Source: Pareuzebyella sediminis | GTDB lineage: Bacteria; Bacteroidota; Bacteroidia; Flavobacteriales; Flavobacteriaceae | NCBI RefSeq assembly: GCF_008367235.1 | Contig: NZ_VTZS01000005.1 | Span: forward strand, 248,001-312,000 | Direction: 5' to 3' | DNA: 64,000 nt | Shown here: piece by piece, positions 18,404-26,640 of the stretch | Layout: every line of letters starts with the position of its first letter | Position numbering within the stretch: position 1 is the stretch's first letter | Made by a program: the position numbers and the translations under genes | Notes under the pieces: generated by a model | Told to the model about the DNA's origin: nothing | The model's input: only the letters and a program-made list of their open reading frames with translations | Databases searched by the model: none

Positions 18404-18571
18404 TTAAAACTCGAATCCGTGTAAAGCCCTGTACATAAACGCGTAGACGGCCATAAAAAGCATAAGCGCACAAAAAACGGAGTACGCTTTTAAGAGTACG
18501 ACGACAAATTGAGGTTTGCAATTCTCAAAAGCCTCGAAATACAAATTTTTGAAGTGTGATAGTGTTCCCAT
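18404..18571 (-). CDS. Small single-helix membrane protein (55 residues)
   Basis: An ATG at 18571 opens a 55-codon frame ending at TAA 18404-18406. The peptide starts MGTLSHFKNLYFEAFENC, continues with a basic-hydrophobic part, has one membrane helix (about residues 30-47) and ends RALHGFEF. This layout closely resembles the DUF6747 small membrane proteins of flavobacteria, as I remember them. The gene converges on the bidirectional terminator at 18317-18353, which supports it as a transcribed unit. The function is unknown. Confidence 0.65.
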   Translation of the reverse strand: MGTLSHFKNLYFEAFENCKPQFVVVLLKAYSVFCALMLFMAVYAFMYRALHGFEF

Positions 18572-18585
18572 ATAGTTTTATTTAA

Positions 18586-18601
18586 GTACCGGGTTCGGTA
18601 C
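18586..18601. repeat. Palindrome upstream of the 55-residue gene
   Basis: GTACCG (18586-18591) and CGGTAC (18596-18601) form a perfect inverted repeat with a 4-nt spacer, 15 nt upstream of the small gene's ATG. It could be an operator or a leader hairpin. Confidence 0.3.
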
Positions 18602-18683
18602 GATTATTAATTAAAGCTATAAGGGGTTAAATCTGGGGCGTGACTAAAATTTGGGATACGGTAAAAATATAAAAATATTGTCT

Positions 18684-18779
18684 AAAGTGGCTGTAATTCA
18701 ACGAATTTAACGGGTATTCAGCGTATTCTTAAAACCGTATATCGATGAACGGAATGATACGCCGAATTTAGCCACCTTT
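18684..18779. repeat. Nested inverted repeat (MITE- or REP-like element)
   Basis: Three sets of complementary arms nest inside each other: GTGGCT (18687-18692) with AGCCAC (18770-18775), GCGTAT (18721-18726) with ATACGC (18757-18762), and CCGT (18735-18738) with ACGG (18749-18752). The outer arms extend imperfectly (AATTC/GAATT, AAA/TTT). Parts of it (TCAACGAATTTAACG, GTGGCTGT) recur near 43.3 kb. No open frame crosses it. Confidence 0.45.
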
Positions 18780-18868
18780 CTTAAGAAGAAAACGTAGGTT
18801 TTAGGCATTGGCGATTTCTTGCTCGGCAGTCATGAGAGGGGCTGACTTTTAACCAATTTACGAGAGAG

Positions 18869-19600
18869 TTACAATAATTCCGTATTGATGTCCAAGATAT
18901 TGTCTTCGATATAATTTGTCAAAAACCCTTCGGTAAAATGGGCACTGCCTTCAAAATCTTCCTGTTGCAGTAGCCTCAGGATATTCTTTCTTCGAAACTG
19001 GGTAAGCATGGGTATCGAAAGCGGGGCGTAACTGTAGTGCCAGGGTTCATATTTGAAACCTCTTCGGCCAGGGGTATCGGTGTAGACCAAGTAAAAATCA
19101 TAGGTTTTTGAATTGGCATCCATCCATTTTTTGAAATCGGCATAGGGCTGCCCTTCGGCGAACTTGGAAGGTACCAGTACATCACCTTCCACTTTTCGGT
19201 ATCCGTCGACAATATCGATATCGGTACCCCAGTGGTGTCGGCTCGTACCAGGAATGGTCGAATACTCGATAATCTTATCGATGGCCTGAATGGGTTTCAT
19301 CCCCTCGTCGGTATACCTGATATATTTTCGTTCCCATATCAGGCGTTGCCGTTCAAAATTACGGTAACTAGAGACTACTTTTAAATCGATACCGTCATTA
19401 TAGGCGGCCTTTTTCATGGCCACAAAAGCATCATGCGCCTCTTTTCTTAAATTGATGCCCTCACCGTACAACTTAATATCTTCCTTGCCCATCAACTCGA
19501 GAATGGAATAGTCTACCGTATTCGAAAAAGCTACCTGGGGAAGCGAAGCAAGGCCGATTCCTGCAATACCTGATTTTTTTATAAATGATCTCCGTTGCAT
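18869..19600 (-). CDS. Tat-exported M15-family D-alanyl-D-alanine carboxypeptidase
   Basis: A 243-residue peptidase of the VanY/DdcY (M15) type, which trims the terminal D-Ala of peptidoglycan stems. The N-terminus MQRRSFIKKSGIAGIGLA is a textbook twin-arginine signal (RRxFIKK). Zinc-site motifs are SRHHWGTDIDIVD (HxxxxxxD pattern) and EPWHYSYAP (EPWH). VVSSYRNFERQRLIWERK is the conserved substrate-site block. A TatA gene lies at 29.7 kb. The gene is apparently monocistronic. Confidence 0.9.
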   Translation of the reverse strand: MQRRSFIKKSGIAGIGLASLPQVAFSNTVDYSILELMGKEDIKLYGEGINLRKEAHDAFVAMKKAAYNDGIDLKVVSSYRNFERQRLIWERKYIRYTDEGMKPIQAIDKIIEYSTIPGTSRHHWGTDIDIVDGYRKVEGDVLVPSKFAEGQPYADFKKWMDANSKTYDFYLVYTDTPGRRGFKYEPWHYSYAPLSIPMLTQFRRKNILRLLQQEDFEGSAHFTEGFLTNYIEDNILDINTELL

Positions 19601-19751
19601 GATGATTGTTTATAGGTTTCGAAACATTTTAGTTGGGCTCCACCCAAAGATGACAAAAATACTGCCAAACTTTGAGGTGGGTACTTTTGCCCATGTTAAG
19701 GTATTCATATTTGTAACGTCGAGCACGAAGTCTTTAGTGTTTTGATCGGGC

Positions 19752-20897
19752 TTAATTTGCCAAATAGAGAAACCCTTGAAACTCCAGATCGAGATCATCG
19801 AGCCTTACAATATAAAAATAAACGCCCGAGGGCAACCCTTTGTCGCGATTGATCACAAAATTATTAGTGGTCGCAAAACCGTTGAACTCATTGGTATAGT
19901 TCTCTTTTTCGAATACCAAAAGTCCGTTGCGGTCGTAGATGCGCATATAATTGTTGGGAGACAGTTCCAATTCGGGTATTTCAAGAAAATCGTTGATACC
20001 GTCTCCATTGGGCGATACCATGTAATCGTCAAGATCGACAAAATCCCTAGGAAGTCCCGTTACGCCGAAAGTTATCACCTCATATTCGCTCGGCATAAAA
20101 CTGTCGGAGACGGCCAAGCCTTGGGAGAGGTCTCCTACGGCACTGCCACCCAAACTAATCCATTGCTGGCGTGACTTGCTCCAACCGACAATAATAATTT
20201 CACTGATATCGTCCGTCAGGAGGGAAATTTGGCTCCGGTCGTTCCACGAAATCTCTATGGTGGAGAATACAGAACTATCCAATTGCCAAAATTCACGGAT
20301 ACTCACATCGCGTACCGCACTTTCCCGGGAACCTGTGCTAAAGGCACCTGAAATGGTACTCGGGCTGTTGGGGTCTTCGAAAAAATAGGCACAGTTAGCG
20401 ATCGGATTGACGGCTTCGGACTTCAGGACCAATTGCCGCAACTGTTGGGTATCGCCCACGGGGAACATAAATTCTTGCTTACCGTTTACGAAAGCATAGC
20501 CATCGACCTTGCTGATATCGGCCGCACCCGTATGAAAGGCATCCGCTAAAAAATTCAGGCCGATTGAAGATTGGTTTCTGGGGGTCAGTACATCGCCCAA
20601 AATAAAATTCGCATTGTTCAAGATATTGACGGGCGTGGTCAGCAGGGTACCGTTCTGAGCCATAAACTCGGCATCGAAAAAGGTAGGGATCAGATTGCCC
20701 GATACCTGAAGGGCTGCAGGGCCGTAAAAGCCCACCAACCCGAGATTTTCGTCAAAGAGCCCGTTGTTGATCAGGTCGGTATGAAAGCCCATCTGCCCGC
20801 CATCGTGAATACGCAGGTTGCCCGTATTATAGAGGGCGGTTTGGGCGTTGAGCATTAGCCCAGAAATTAGTAAGAAAATGAGAAAGCTACTTTTCAT
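19752..20897 (-). CDS. Secreted protein with gliding-type (type B) T9SS C-terminal sorting domain
   Basis: A 381-residue protein taken from the ATG at 20897, which starts the export signal MKSSFLIFLLISGLMLNAQ; an ATG at 20921 would overlap the upstream gene. The middle region is beta-rich, with GNLRIHDGGQMGFHTDLINNG-like blocks and FVNGKQEFMFPVGD. The last 85-90 residues are a gliding motility-associated C-terminal domain (MVSPNGDGINDFLEI, YMRIYDRNGLLVFE, GLPSGVYFYIVRL). This signal sends proteins through type IX secretion, usually with an SprF/PorP partner, which is not in this window. It begins 1 nt after the stop of the repeat protein. Confidence 0.88.
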   Translation of the reverse strand: MKSSFLIFLLISGLMLNAQTALYNTGNLRIHDGGQMGFHTDLINNGLFDENLGLVGFYGPAALQVSGNLIPTFFDAEFMAQNGTLLTTPVNILNNANFILGDVLTPRNQSSIGLNFLADAFHTGAADISKVDGYAFVNGKQEFMFPVGDTQQLRQLVLKSEAVNPIANCAYFFEDPNSPSTISGAFSTGSRESAVRDVSIREFWQLDSSVFSTIEISWNDRSQISLLTDDISEIIIVGWSKSRQQWISLGGSAVGDLSQGLAVSDSFMPSEYEVITFGVTGLPRDFVDLDDYMVSPNGDGINDFLEIPELELSPNNYMRIYDRNGLLVFEKENYTNEFNGFATTNNFVINRDKGLPSGVYFYIVRLDDLDLEFQGFLYLAN

Positions 20898-20898
20898 A

Positions 20899-23800
20899 CT
20901 ATCGTATTTGTTGCCATGCATTTCCGTCGCTCTGAAGCCATATCACCCCATTTGCCGGAATCGTATTAATAGGAGTTCCATTCTCTGGAACATAAGTTGT
21001 GTTAAAATTTGAAGAAACTCCCGAAGTATTCTTGACGATATAAATCCTTCCTGTAGTTGTTAGGGCACTGGGAAGCGTAACCATTGTGGTGACACCATTC
21101 AAAATTAAAGTATGGTCGTTGTCGGTAAGCGTAACAGAACCGTTGTCCGCACGAATGGCCGTTGAAAAAGAGCCTTCTGCGTGCAACGTAGAGGTTGGTG
21201 CAGGGGTACCGATACCTACGTTCTGGTTCTCGTCGATACGCAAGGCTTCGGTACCAGCAGTGGAAAATGCTAAAACTCCATTTGCATCGGCCAGAAACAT
21301 ACCCGTATTTAGATCGTCGGTGAAACGATAGGAGGGCAGATTTTCAGATCCGGCAGAATTTTTTAAACCCTGGGTTCTCGATGTACCTCCTATATTTAAC
21401 TTAACTGCGATATCGGGATCTACGGTTTGTGGACCGACATATAGTTTGTTGTCCGTATTGTCCCAAAAAAATTGTGAATTGTTTTCAGTGGCTGTTCCAT
21501 CGGTATCCGCAAAGAAAACAGAACCTGTTGTTCCAGTTACTTCTCCTTCGTCGACCGAGGTCTCCCAAGTCAACGTGGTACCGTTCCATTTGAGGATTTC
21601 CCCGTCTGCGGCCCCCATGTCGGCGAGATCTTCGGCGAGTATGGTGCCGTTGTTGATTTTGGCCGTTGTGACGGCATCGTCCGCTATGACGGTAGCGGAG
21701 ATAGGTCCGGTCACGTCTCCTGCAAGGTCGTTCACGCTCAGGTCCGTTCCTGTGAGGGTTAGTCCCGCACCAGCGGTATAGGTCGTGCCCACATCGTCGG
21801 CCGCGGTCTCCCAGGACAACGTGGTGCCGTTCCATTTGAGGATTTCCCCGTCTGCGGCCCCCATGTCGGCGAGGTCTTCGGCAAGTATGGTGGCGTTGTT
21901 GATTTTGGCCGTTGTGATGGCATCGTCCGCTATGACGGTAGCGGAGGTCGGTCCGGTCACGTCTCCTGCAAGATCGTTCACGCTCAGGTCCGTTCCTGTG
22001 AGGGTAAGTCCCGCCCCCGCGGTATACGTAGTGCCCGCATCGTCGGCCGCGGTCTCCCAAGTCAACGTGGTGCCGTTCCATTTGAGGATTTCCCCGTCTG
22101 CGGCCCCCATGTCGGCGAGGTCTTCGGCGAGTATGGTGGCGTTGTTGATTTTGGCCGTTGTGACGGCATCGTCCGCTATGACGGTAGCGGAGGTAGGTCC
22201 GGTCACGTCTCCTGCAAGATCGTTCACGCTCAGGTCCGTTCCTGTGAGGGTAAGTCCCGCCCCCGCGGTATACGCAGTGCCCGCATCGTCGGCCGCGGTC
22301 TCCCAAGTCAACGTGGTGCCGTTCCATTTGAGGATTTCCCCGTCTGCGGCTCCCATGTCGGCGAGGTCTTCGGCAAGTATGGTGGCGTCGGCGATTTTTG
22401 CGGTTGTCACAGCGTCGTCAGCGAGTTGCAGGGTATTTATTCCGTTATCCGTTACTTGAAGCTCAGTTCCTGTAAGTCCGTTACCCGTAAGGGTTAGCCC
22501 ATCACTACTTACCGAGGCTGAAGGTGCGGGCCCCCATGCTACGGCTCCACCTGTGGTGAGGAGGACTTCTCCGTCGTTTGTACTAGGCTCTATTTTAATT
22601 GGTGTGACATTGGCATCAACAATTTTAATAGTAGATATTGCATTGTCGGCCACGGTATATTCATCGCCCGAAACTCCGGTACCAGATATAGTACTTGGGT
22701 CAAACAGAGCAGATGCACCACTGGGAGGTAAGTCCGCCCAAATGACATTATTACTGGAATCCGTGGTCAAAAATTGACCGTCAGTTCCCGGGGCAATGGT
22801 GAACGGATCTGCAGGGGTGCCTACACCTAAAATGGTCGTGCCATCGGCCTGTTCGGTAGTAACCCCGCCTCCCCCGATCGGGGTGGCCCATACCACATCG
22901 GTACCACTAGTGGTAAGCACCTGCCCGTCCGTACCCTCCGCTATCTTGTCAGTGGTCACATTGTTGTCGAGAATCTTAATTGTGGATATTGCATTGTCGG
23001 CCACGGTATATTCATCGCCTGAAACTCCAGTACCAGATATAGTACTTGGGTCGAACAGAGCGGAGGCACCACTTGGCGGTAAGTCCGCCCAAATGACGTT
23101 ATTGCTGGAATCCGTGGTCAAGAATTGACCGTCAGTTCCCGGGGCAATGGTGAACGGATCTGCAGGGGTGCCTGCACCTAAAATGGTCGTGCCATCCGCC
23201 TGTTCGGTAGTACCCCCGCCACCGCCACCGGTCGGAGCAGCCCATTCGGTAAAACCGGCGGCGGTCCAGGTCAACACATCGCCAGGGTTCCCTTCTCCGT
23301 TCATGGCGATGAGGTTGCGATATAATTGAATATCGCCATTGTTTTTAATAGTAAAAGCTTTATCCGTAGCGATATCCGGTAATGAAGTATTGCTTGCAGA
23401 ATTCTGTAAAAAGTGAAAATCTCCCCGCCCCCCCGAATTTTGAAATTCATAGACCAAGGCCCCTTTACCTGCGGCACCTACATTGTCCAAGGAAAAGAGA
23501 ATGCCGGTCGTTCTTCCCAGCACGGTTCCCCGTTGGTTTTGAAGTTGCAGGGCATAGGCAACACCGGGAAAGTTATCCGCAATATGTACTTTTGAAACGG
23601 TTGATTGTGGGCCACCATCCAACCCTAAATAAAGGGCACCGTACCTTTGACTGCTTACCTGTCTGCCTTCGGGATCATAATAAAAACCTCCGATGTCGTT
23701 CGCAAAACCATTATCGTCAGCGGTAGTCGGTGTTCCATCAGGGCCGGCATAGAAAACAGATTTGGCCGTACCGGTATGGCCCGTACTTGAGGCTATCGAC

Positions 23801-24789
23801 CAACCTCCGGAATTCCATTGTAGGATGTCGCCATCAGCGGTAGCGCCCATGTCTCCCAAGTCCTCAAGTTCTATGGTACCATTGGCTATTTGGTCAGTGG
23901 TAATACCATCATCTGCCACATTGACCTGATATTCATCGCCCACAATGCCCGAGCCGGTCACCGTAGTGGCTGTTCCATCGATAATTTGGGTATCTGAACC
24001 ATCCGTAGTTGGTATAGTTATGGTATTGGCTCCTGAAATCGTGAGTTGGTCACCAATAATAGATAGGTTTTGTATTTCATTGGTTATGCTTTGGTCACCA
24101 TCGGCAGCGATGGCCGAGGTGTTGGCGTCGACCTGTGTTAGAATGTCCTTATCGTCATAAAAAGCGCCCCCATCGGTACCTGCCGTAATCGCATTATTGG
24201 CATTGTTGCTTACAATATCGGCCCCTCTAATAAAGCCAGTAGTATTTTGAAAATCGTTTAGGTCGATATTATCGGTATCCAAGGCAAAAACACCTACCGA
24301 ATTTTCGGAAAGTTTACTCTGGGTAATGGAGTTGTCGACGAGGAGGCTTCCGTCAAAAGCCCCGAGGTTCAGGTCTTCGGCAAAAATACTGCCGTTTACG
24401 ATTTGATCGGTGGTAATACTATTCGGGGCGACCTCAATATTATCGCCATCATCGGTCGGGGTAATCACGATGGTGCTGATATCGTTCACTATCGGATCGG
24501 CGGTAATGGGTTTTCCTTCCCCGCACAGATTGATCCAACCGTTGCCGTCGTAATAAAAAACACAATCGGCCGTGGTATTGTACACCATGGCCCCTCGGTT
24601 GGGAACGATCTGTGTCATTTGAATAGAGTCGACACGACTTATGACCAAGACCTTGTTCGAACTTTCAAGTTCCAATAAAGACGAAGGATCGATGGTCTGA
24701 GGGTTATCGCCAATTTTTACTTGAGCCCCGGCAGAGCCATATATGAAGAGTAAAGCACATAAAATCGGAAACAGTATTCGATTTCGCAT
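20899..24789 (-). CDS. Large secreted repeat protein (tail-fibre/adhesin-like)
   Basis: A 1296-residue protein starting at the ATG at 24789 with the export signal MRNRILFPILCALLFIYGSAGA. An ATG 33 nt upstream would put extra residues before the signal. The N-terminal block (KIGDNPQTIDPSSLLELES, then YNTTADCVFYYDGNGWINLCG) is common in flavobacterial surface proteins. The centre carries a twice-repeated 117-residue unit and then an 82-residue unit in about four copies. The C-terminal third resembles phage tail-fibre/collagen-like trailers (NVGIGTPAPTSTLHAEG, and a final NAWQQIR). I see no sorting domain of its own; the next gene, 1 nt later, carries one. Likely a surface structure; function unproven. 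Confidence 0.8.
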   Translation of the reverse strand: MRNRILFPILCALLFIYGSAGAQVKIGDNPQTIDPSSLLELESSNKVLVISRVDSIQMTQIVPNRGAMVYNTTADCVFYYDGNGWINLCGEGKPITADPIVNDISTIVITPTDDGDNIEVAPNSITTDQIVNGSIFAEDLNLGAFDGSLLVDNSITQSKLSENSVGVFALDTDNIDLNDFQNTTGFIRGADIVSNNANNAITAGTDGGAFYDDKDILTQVDANTSAIAADGDQSITNEIQNLSIIGDQLTISGANTITIPTTDGSDTQIIDGTATTVTGSGIVGDEYQVNVADDGITTDQIANGTIELEDLGDMGATADGDILQWNSGGWSIASSTGHTGTAKSVFYAGPDGTPTTADDNGFANDIGGFYYDPEGRQVSSQRYGALYLGLDGGPQSTVSKVHIADNFPGVAYALQLQNQRGTVLGRTTGILFSLDNVGAAGKGALVYEFQNSGGRGDFHFLQNSASNTSLPDIATDKAFTIKNNGDIQLYRNLIAMNGEGNPGDVLTWTAAGFTEWAAPTGGGGGGTTEQADGTTILGAGTPADPFTIAPGTDGQFLTTDSSNNVIWADLPPSGASALFDPSTISGTGVSGDEYTVADNAISTIKILDNNVTTDKIAEGTDGQVLTTSGTDVVWATPIGGGGVTTEQADGTTILGVGTPADPFTIAPGTDGQFLTTDSSNNVIWADLPPSGASALFDPSTISGTGVSGDEYTVADNAISTIKIVDANVTPIKIEPSTNDGEVLLTTGGAVAWGPAPSASVSSDGLTLTGNGLTGTELQVTDNGINTLQLADDAVTTAKIADATILAEDLADMGAADGEILKWNGTTLTWETAADDAGTAYTAGAGLTLTGTDLSVNDLAGDVTGPTSATVIADDAVTTAKINNATILAEDLADMGAADGEILKWNGTTLTWETAADDAGTTYTAGAGLTLTGTDLSVNDLAGDVTGPTSATVIADDAITTAKINNATILAEDLADMGAADGEILKWNGTTLSWETAADDVGTTYTAGAGLTLTGTDLSVNDLAGDVTGPISATVIADDAVTTAKINNGTILAEDLADMGAADGEILKWNGTTLTWETSVDEGEVTGTTGSVFFADTDGTATENNSQFFWDNTDNKLYVGPQTVDPDIAVKLNIGGTSRTQGLKNSAGSENLPSYRFTDDLNTGMFLADANGVLAFSTAGTEALRIDENQNVGIGTPAPTSTLHAEGSFSTAIRADNGSVTLTDNDHTLILNGVTTMVTLPSALTTTGRIYIVKNTSGVSSNFNTTYVPENGTPINTIPANGVIWLQSDGNAWQQIR
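21583..22405. repeat. Tandem 246-bp repeats inside the large repeat protein
   Basis: The marker CCGTTCCATTTGAGGATTTC starts at about 21581, 21827, 22073 and 22319, exactly 246 bp (82 codons) apart. Units are nearly identical at the DNA level, with scattered silent and conservative changes. Each encodes the ILAEDLADMGAADGEILKWN segment followed by an AGLTLTGTDLSVNDLAGDV segment. The outermost copies are partial. Confidence 0.9.
22620..23215. repeat. Duplicated 351-bp unit inside the large repeat protein
   Basis: Two near-identical segments encode the AIAPGTDGQFLTT-type block: FTIAPGTDGQFLTTDSSNN, then FDPSTISGTGVSGDEYTVAD. The marker G(T/G)GATATTGCATTGTCGGCC starts near 22632 and 22983, 351 bp (117 codons) apart. 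Confidence 0.85.
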
Positions 24790-24874
24790 AAGATTAAGAT
24801 TTAAGGTAATCAGGGTCAACAAAAATAAAATTATCCATCTAGATACCTAAATTAAAGGGATGAAATGCCATTTC

Positions 24875-25038
24875 GTTGCGGTAAAAGAACTATTGACGTG
24901 GTAAAACATGGTATGATATTGTAAGAAATTGTAGTAACACAAATTAACAAAAGTTTAGCCACATCCGTTTTTTTAAATCGCAAACATGTATTTTCTTTAT
25001 AAACTTGCATATTAAAGATCTATTGTTAAAACAATCCA
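24875..25038. promoter_or_regulatory. Divergent promoter region of the surface operon and the secreted-paralogue operon
   Basis: This region separates the minus-strand repeat-protein operon (start 24789) from the plus-strand gene at 25039. TAAACTTG at 25000-25007 is close to the TAnnTTTG box and lies 31 nt before the plus-strand ATG. CGTTGCGGTAA at the left end is also found, inverted, near 43.3 kb. Confidence 0.35.
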
Positions 25039-25788
25039 ATGAAAAAATTCCCTACTCTGATTTGTCTTCTTTTTTCATGCATGTTCATGCTAGCGCAGGA
25101 AGATGACCGATCAATTTTGAGGGGTACGGTGCTGTACCGCAATGTAAGTGTGCCCAATGAGAATATCATCAACATTACCACGGAAGAGGCCGTAATCTCC
25201 GATGACAATGGGCAGTTTGCCATACATGTAAAGGCGGGTGACGAACTGGCATTTACTGCGGTCAACTATCAGTTGGAGGTGGTCAAAGTCACCGAAGAAA
25301 TAATCCAGAACAATCGGTTGGTAGTGGAAGTCAACGAAAAGGTTACCGAACTAGATGAGGTGGTGGTGACCCCTGAAAACCAAGAAGAGTTTCTCAAGCT
25401 CAAGAACGAAGAGTTCAAGGAAGTGGAATACGATATCGACCGCTCGACAGAAGTAGAGAATATTGCCCTGACTCGGCAAGAAAGGGGATTGAGAGACGGC
25501 ATTAATTTTGTAAATATTTACAAGGCGCTTGCGAAAGCGGTGCGAAAAGATACCCCCGATGAGCGACCGAAACTCAAGATGAGCGAGGTGTTGCGTCAGG
25601 TCTATGACGACGAATTCTTTGTGGTCGATCTGAAGGTGCCACAAGAGAACATCAATGATTTTCTCTACTTTGTCGATGAACACGATCCCGAGTATTCCCT
25701 TTTGCTCAAAGACCATGAGTTCGAGTTGATCGATTATTTGGTCAATGAAAGCCAAGCCTACCGAAAGCAAATGAATGACGAGAAGTAA
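25039..25788 (+). CDS. Secreted carboxypeptidase-regulatory-like protein, paralogue 1
   Basis: A 249-residue protein with an export signal (MKKFPTLICLLFSCMFMLAQ) followed by a CarboxypepD_reg-like beta-sandwich of the kind seen at the N-terminus of TonB-dependent receptors: LRGTVLYRNVSVPNENI, then AVISDDNGQFAIHVKAGDELAFTA. This ends with TELDEVVVTP, which resembles a TonB box, but no receptor barrel follows. The remaining residues are charged and helical. It is a paralogue of the next gene and overlaps it by 14 nt, so the two are co-translated. The role is unknown; a periplasmic or outer-membrane anchored partner is an inference. Confidence 0.8.
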   Translation: MKKFPTLICLLFSCMFMLAQEDDRSILRGTVLYRNVSVPNENIINITTEEAVISDDNGQFAIHVKAGDELAFTAVNYQLEVVKVTEEIIQNNRLVVEVNEKVTELDEVVVTPENQEEFLKLKNEEFKEVEYDIDRSTEVENIALTRQERGLRDGINFVNIYKALAKAVRKDTPDERPKLKMSEVLRQVYDDEFFVVDLKVPQENINDFLYFVDEHDPEYSLLLKDHEFELIDYLVNESQAYRKQMNDEK

Positions 25789-26590
25789 CCTATTTTTTAT
25801 CGGTTTTGTGTTGGTTTCCCTAGTGGTACGATCACAAGATTTTTTTTCCGATAAACTACAGGGCAGGGTCTACAGTGCTGATGGTGATGTGGCGGCGACG
25901 CATGTGCTGAATACCACTACCCAGCGGGCTACAATTACCGATAGTAATGGTTTTTTCGAAATTTCTGCCAAACTGAACGACACCTTGGTCTTCTCCGCGG
26001 TACAATATAAGCGCAAGGAAATAGTGGTTACGATATCCATTTTAAAAAGTAAACTCGTGCTTGTTCCATTAGAACCTGCACTTACCGAACTTGACGAAGT
26101 GGTCGTTACCCCTTACAATCTATCAGGGGACATGGCTACTGATCTCCGGCAACTTTCCATTAGGCCCGTAGTCACGGCATCGACCTTAGGGCTGCCCAAT
26201 GCGAATGCCAAAACCTTCACACAAAGCGAACGCTTGCTGAGGGAGGCCACGGCGATGAAAGTAAGTGGAACGACTGCTGGACTAGGGGCAGGGGGCGCCG
26301 CATCTTTGAACCCCATTATCAACGCTATTACCGGCCGTACCAAAATGCTAAAGAAAAGGGTAGAGCGTGATCATACCTATGCCCGTACCCTAAGGGTTCG
26401 AAATTACTATGCAGATTCGCTCTATACCAAATTACTTAGGATTCCCGACGATAAAATCGATGACTTCTTTTATTTCTGTGAAGTGGATACTAAATTCCAG
26501 ACCATAGTCGATACCCACGACCGATTGAAAATCTGGGATTTTCTTGAGAAAAAGAGCCTTATCTACCGCCAACAGAATGATATTGAATAA
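25775..26590 (+). CDS. Secreted carboxypeptidase-regulatory-like protein, paralogue 2
   Basis: A 271-residue paralogue of the preceding protein with the same order: export signal (LFFIGFVLVSLVVRSQ), regulatory-like domain (GRVYSADGDVAATHVLN, TDSNGFFEISAKLNDTLVFSA), then TELDEVVVTPYNLSG. The C-terminal part differs: it has a glycine/alanine-rich linker (TTAGLGAGGAASLNPI) before a charged helical end similar to paralogue 1 (KIDDFFYFCEVD against NINDFLYFVDEH). The ATG lies inside the end of paralogue 1. The gene continues into DUF6702 and M1 peptidase genes on the same strand. Confidence 0.8.
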   Translation: MTRSNLFFIGFVLVSLVVRSQDFFSDKLQGRVYSADGDVAATHVLNTTTQRATITDSNGFFEISAKLNDTLVFSAVQYKRKEIVVTISILKSKLVLVPLEPALTELDEVVVTPYNLSGDMATDLRQLSIRPVVTASTLGLPNANAKTFTQSERLLREATAMKVSGTTAGLGAGGAASLNPIINAITGRTKMLKKRVERDHTYARTLRVRNYYADSLYTKLLRIPDDKIDDFFYFCEVDTKFQTIVDTHDRLKIWDFLEKKSLIYRQQNDIE

Positions 26591-26615
26591 AATAGATTTT
26601 TGGCACGCGATTTGT

Positions 26616-26623
26616 TAATTTTG
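26616..26623 (+). promoter_or_regulatory. Predicted -7 box before the DUF6702 gene
   Basis: TAATTTTG matches TAnnTTTG. It lies 8 nt before the first possible ATG (26632) and 17 nt before the second (26641), which favours the second start. Confidence 0.45.
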
Positions 26624-26640
26624 CACTGAAAATGGTATCG

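Noticed and set aside
19610-19798. A 62-codon minus-strand frame between the M15 peptidase and the sorting-domain gene
   Set aside because: It overlaps the 3' end of the sorting-domain gene in another frame and has no features of a real protein.
21485-22327. A 280-codon Arg/Gly/His-rich frame on the minus strand through the repeats, and a 224-codon plus-strand frame at 21785-22459
   Set aside because: They are out-of-frame or antisense shadows of the 246-bp repeats, which lack stops in several frames. The repeat protein explains the region fully.
21583-23215. Regular direct repeats that might be taken for a CRISPR array
   Set aside because: Units are 246 or 351 bp, in frame and protein-coding, with no short repeat/spacer pattern and no cas genes.
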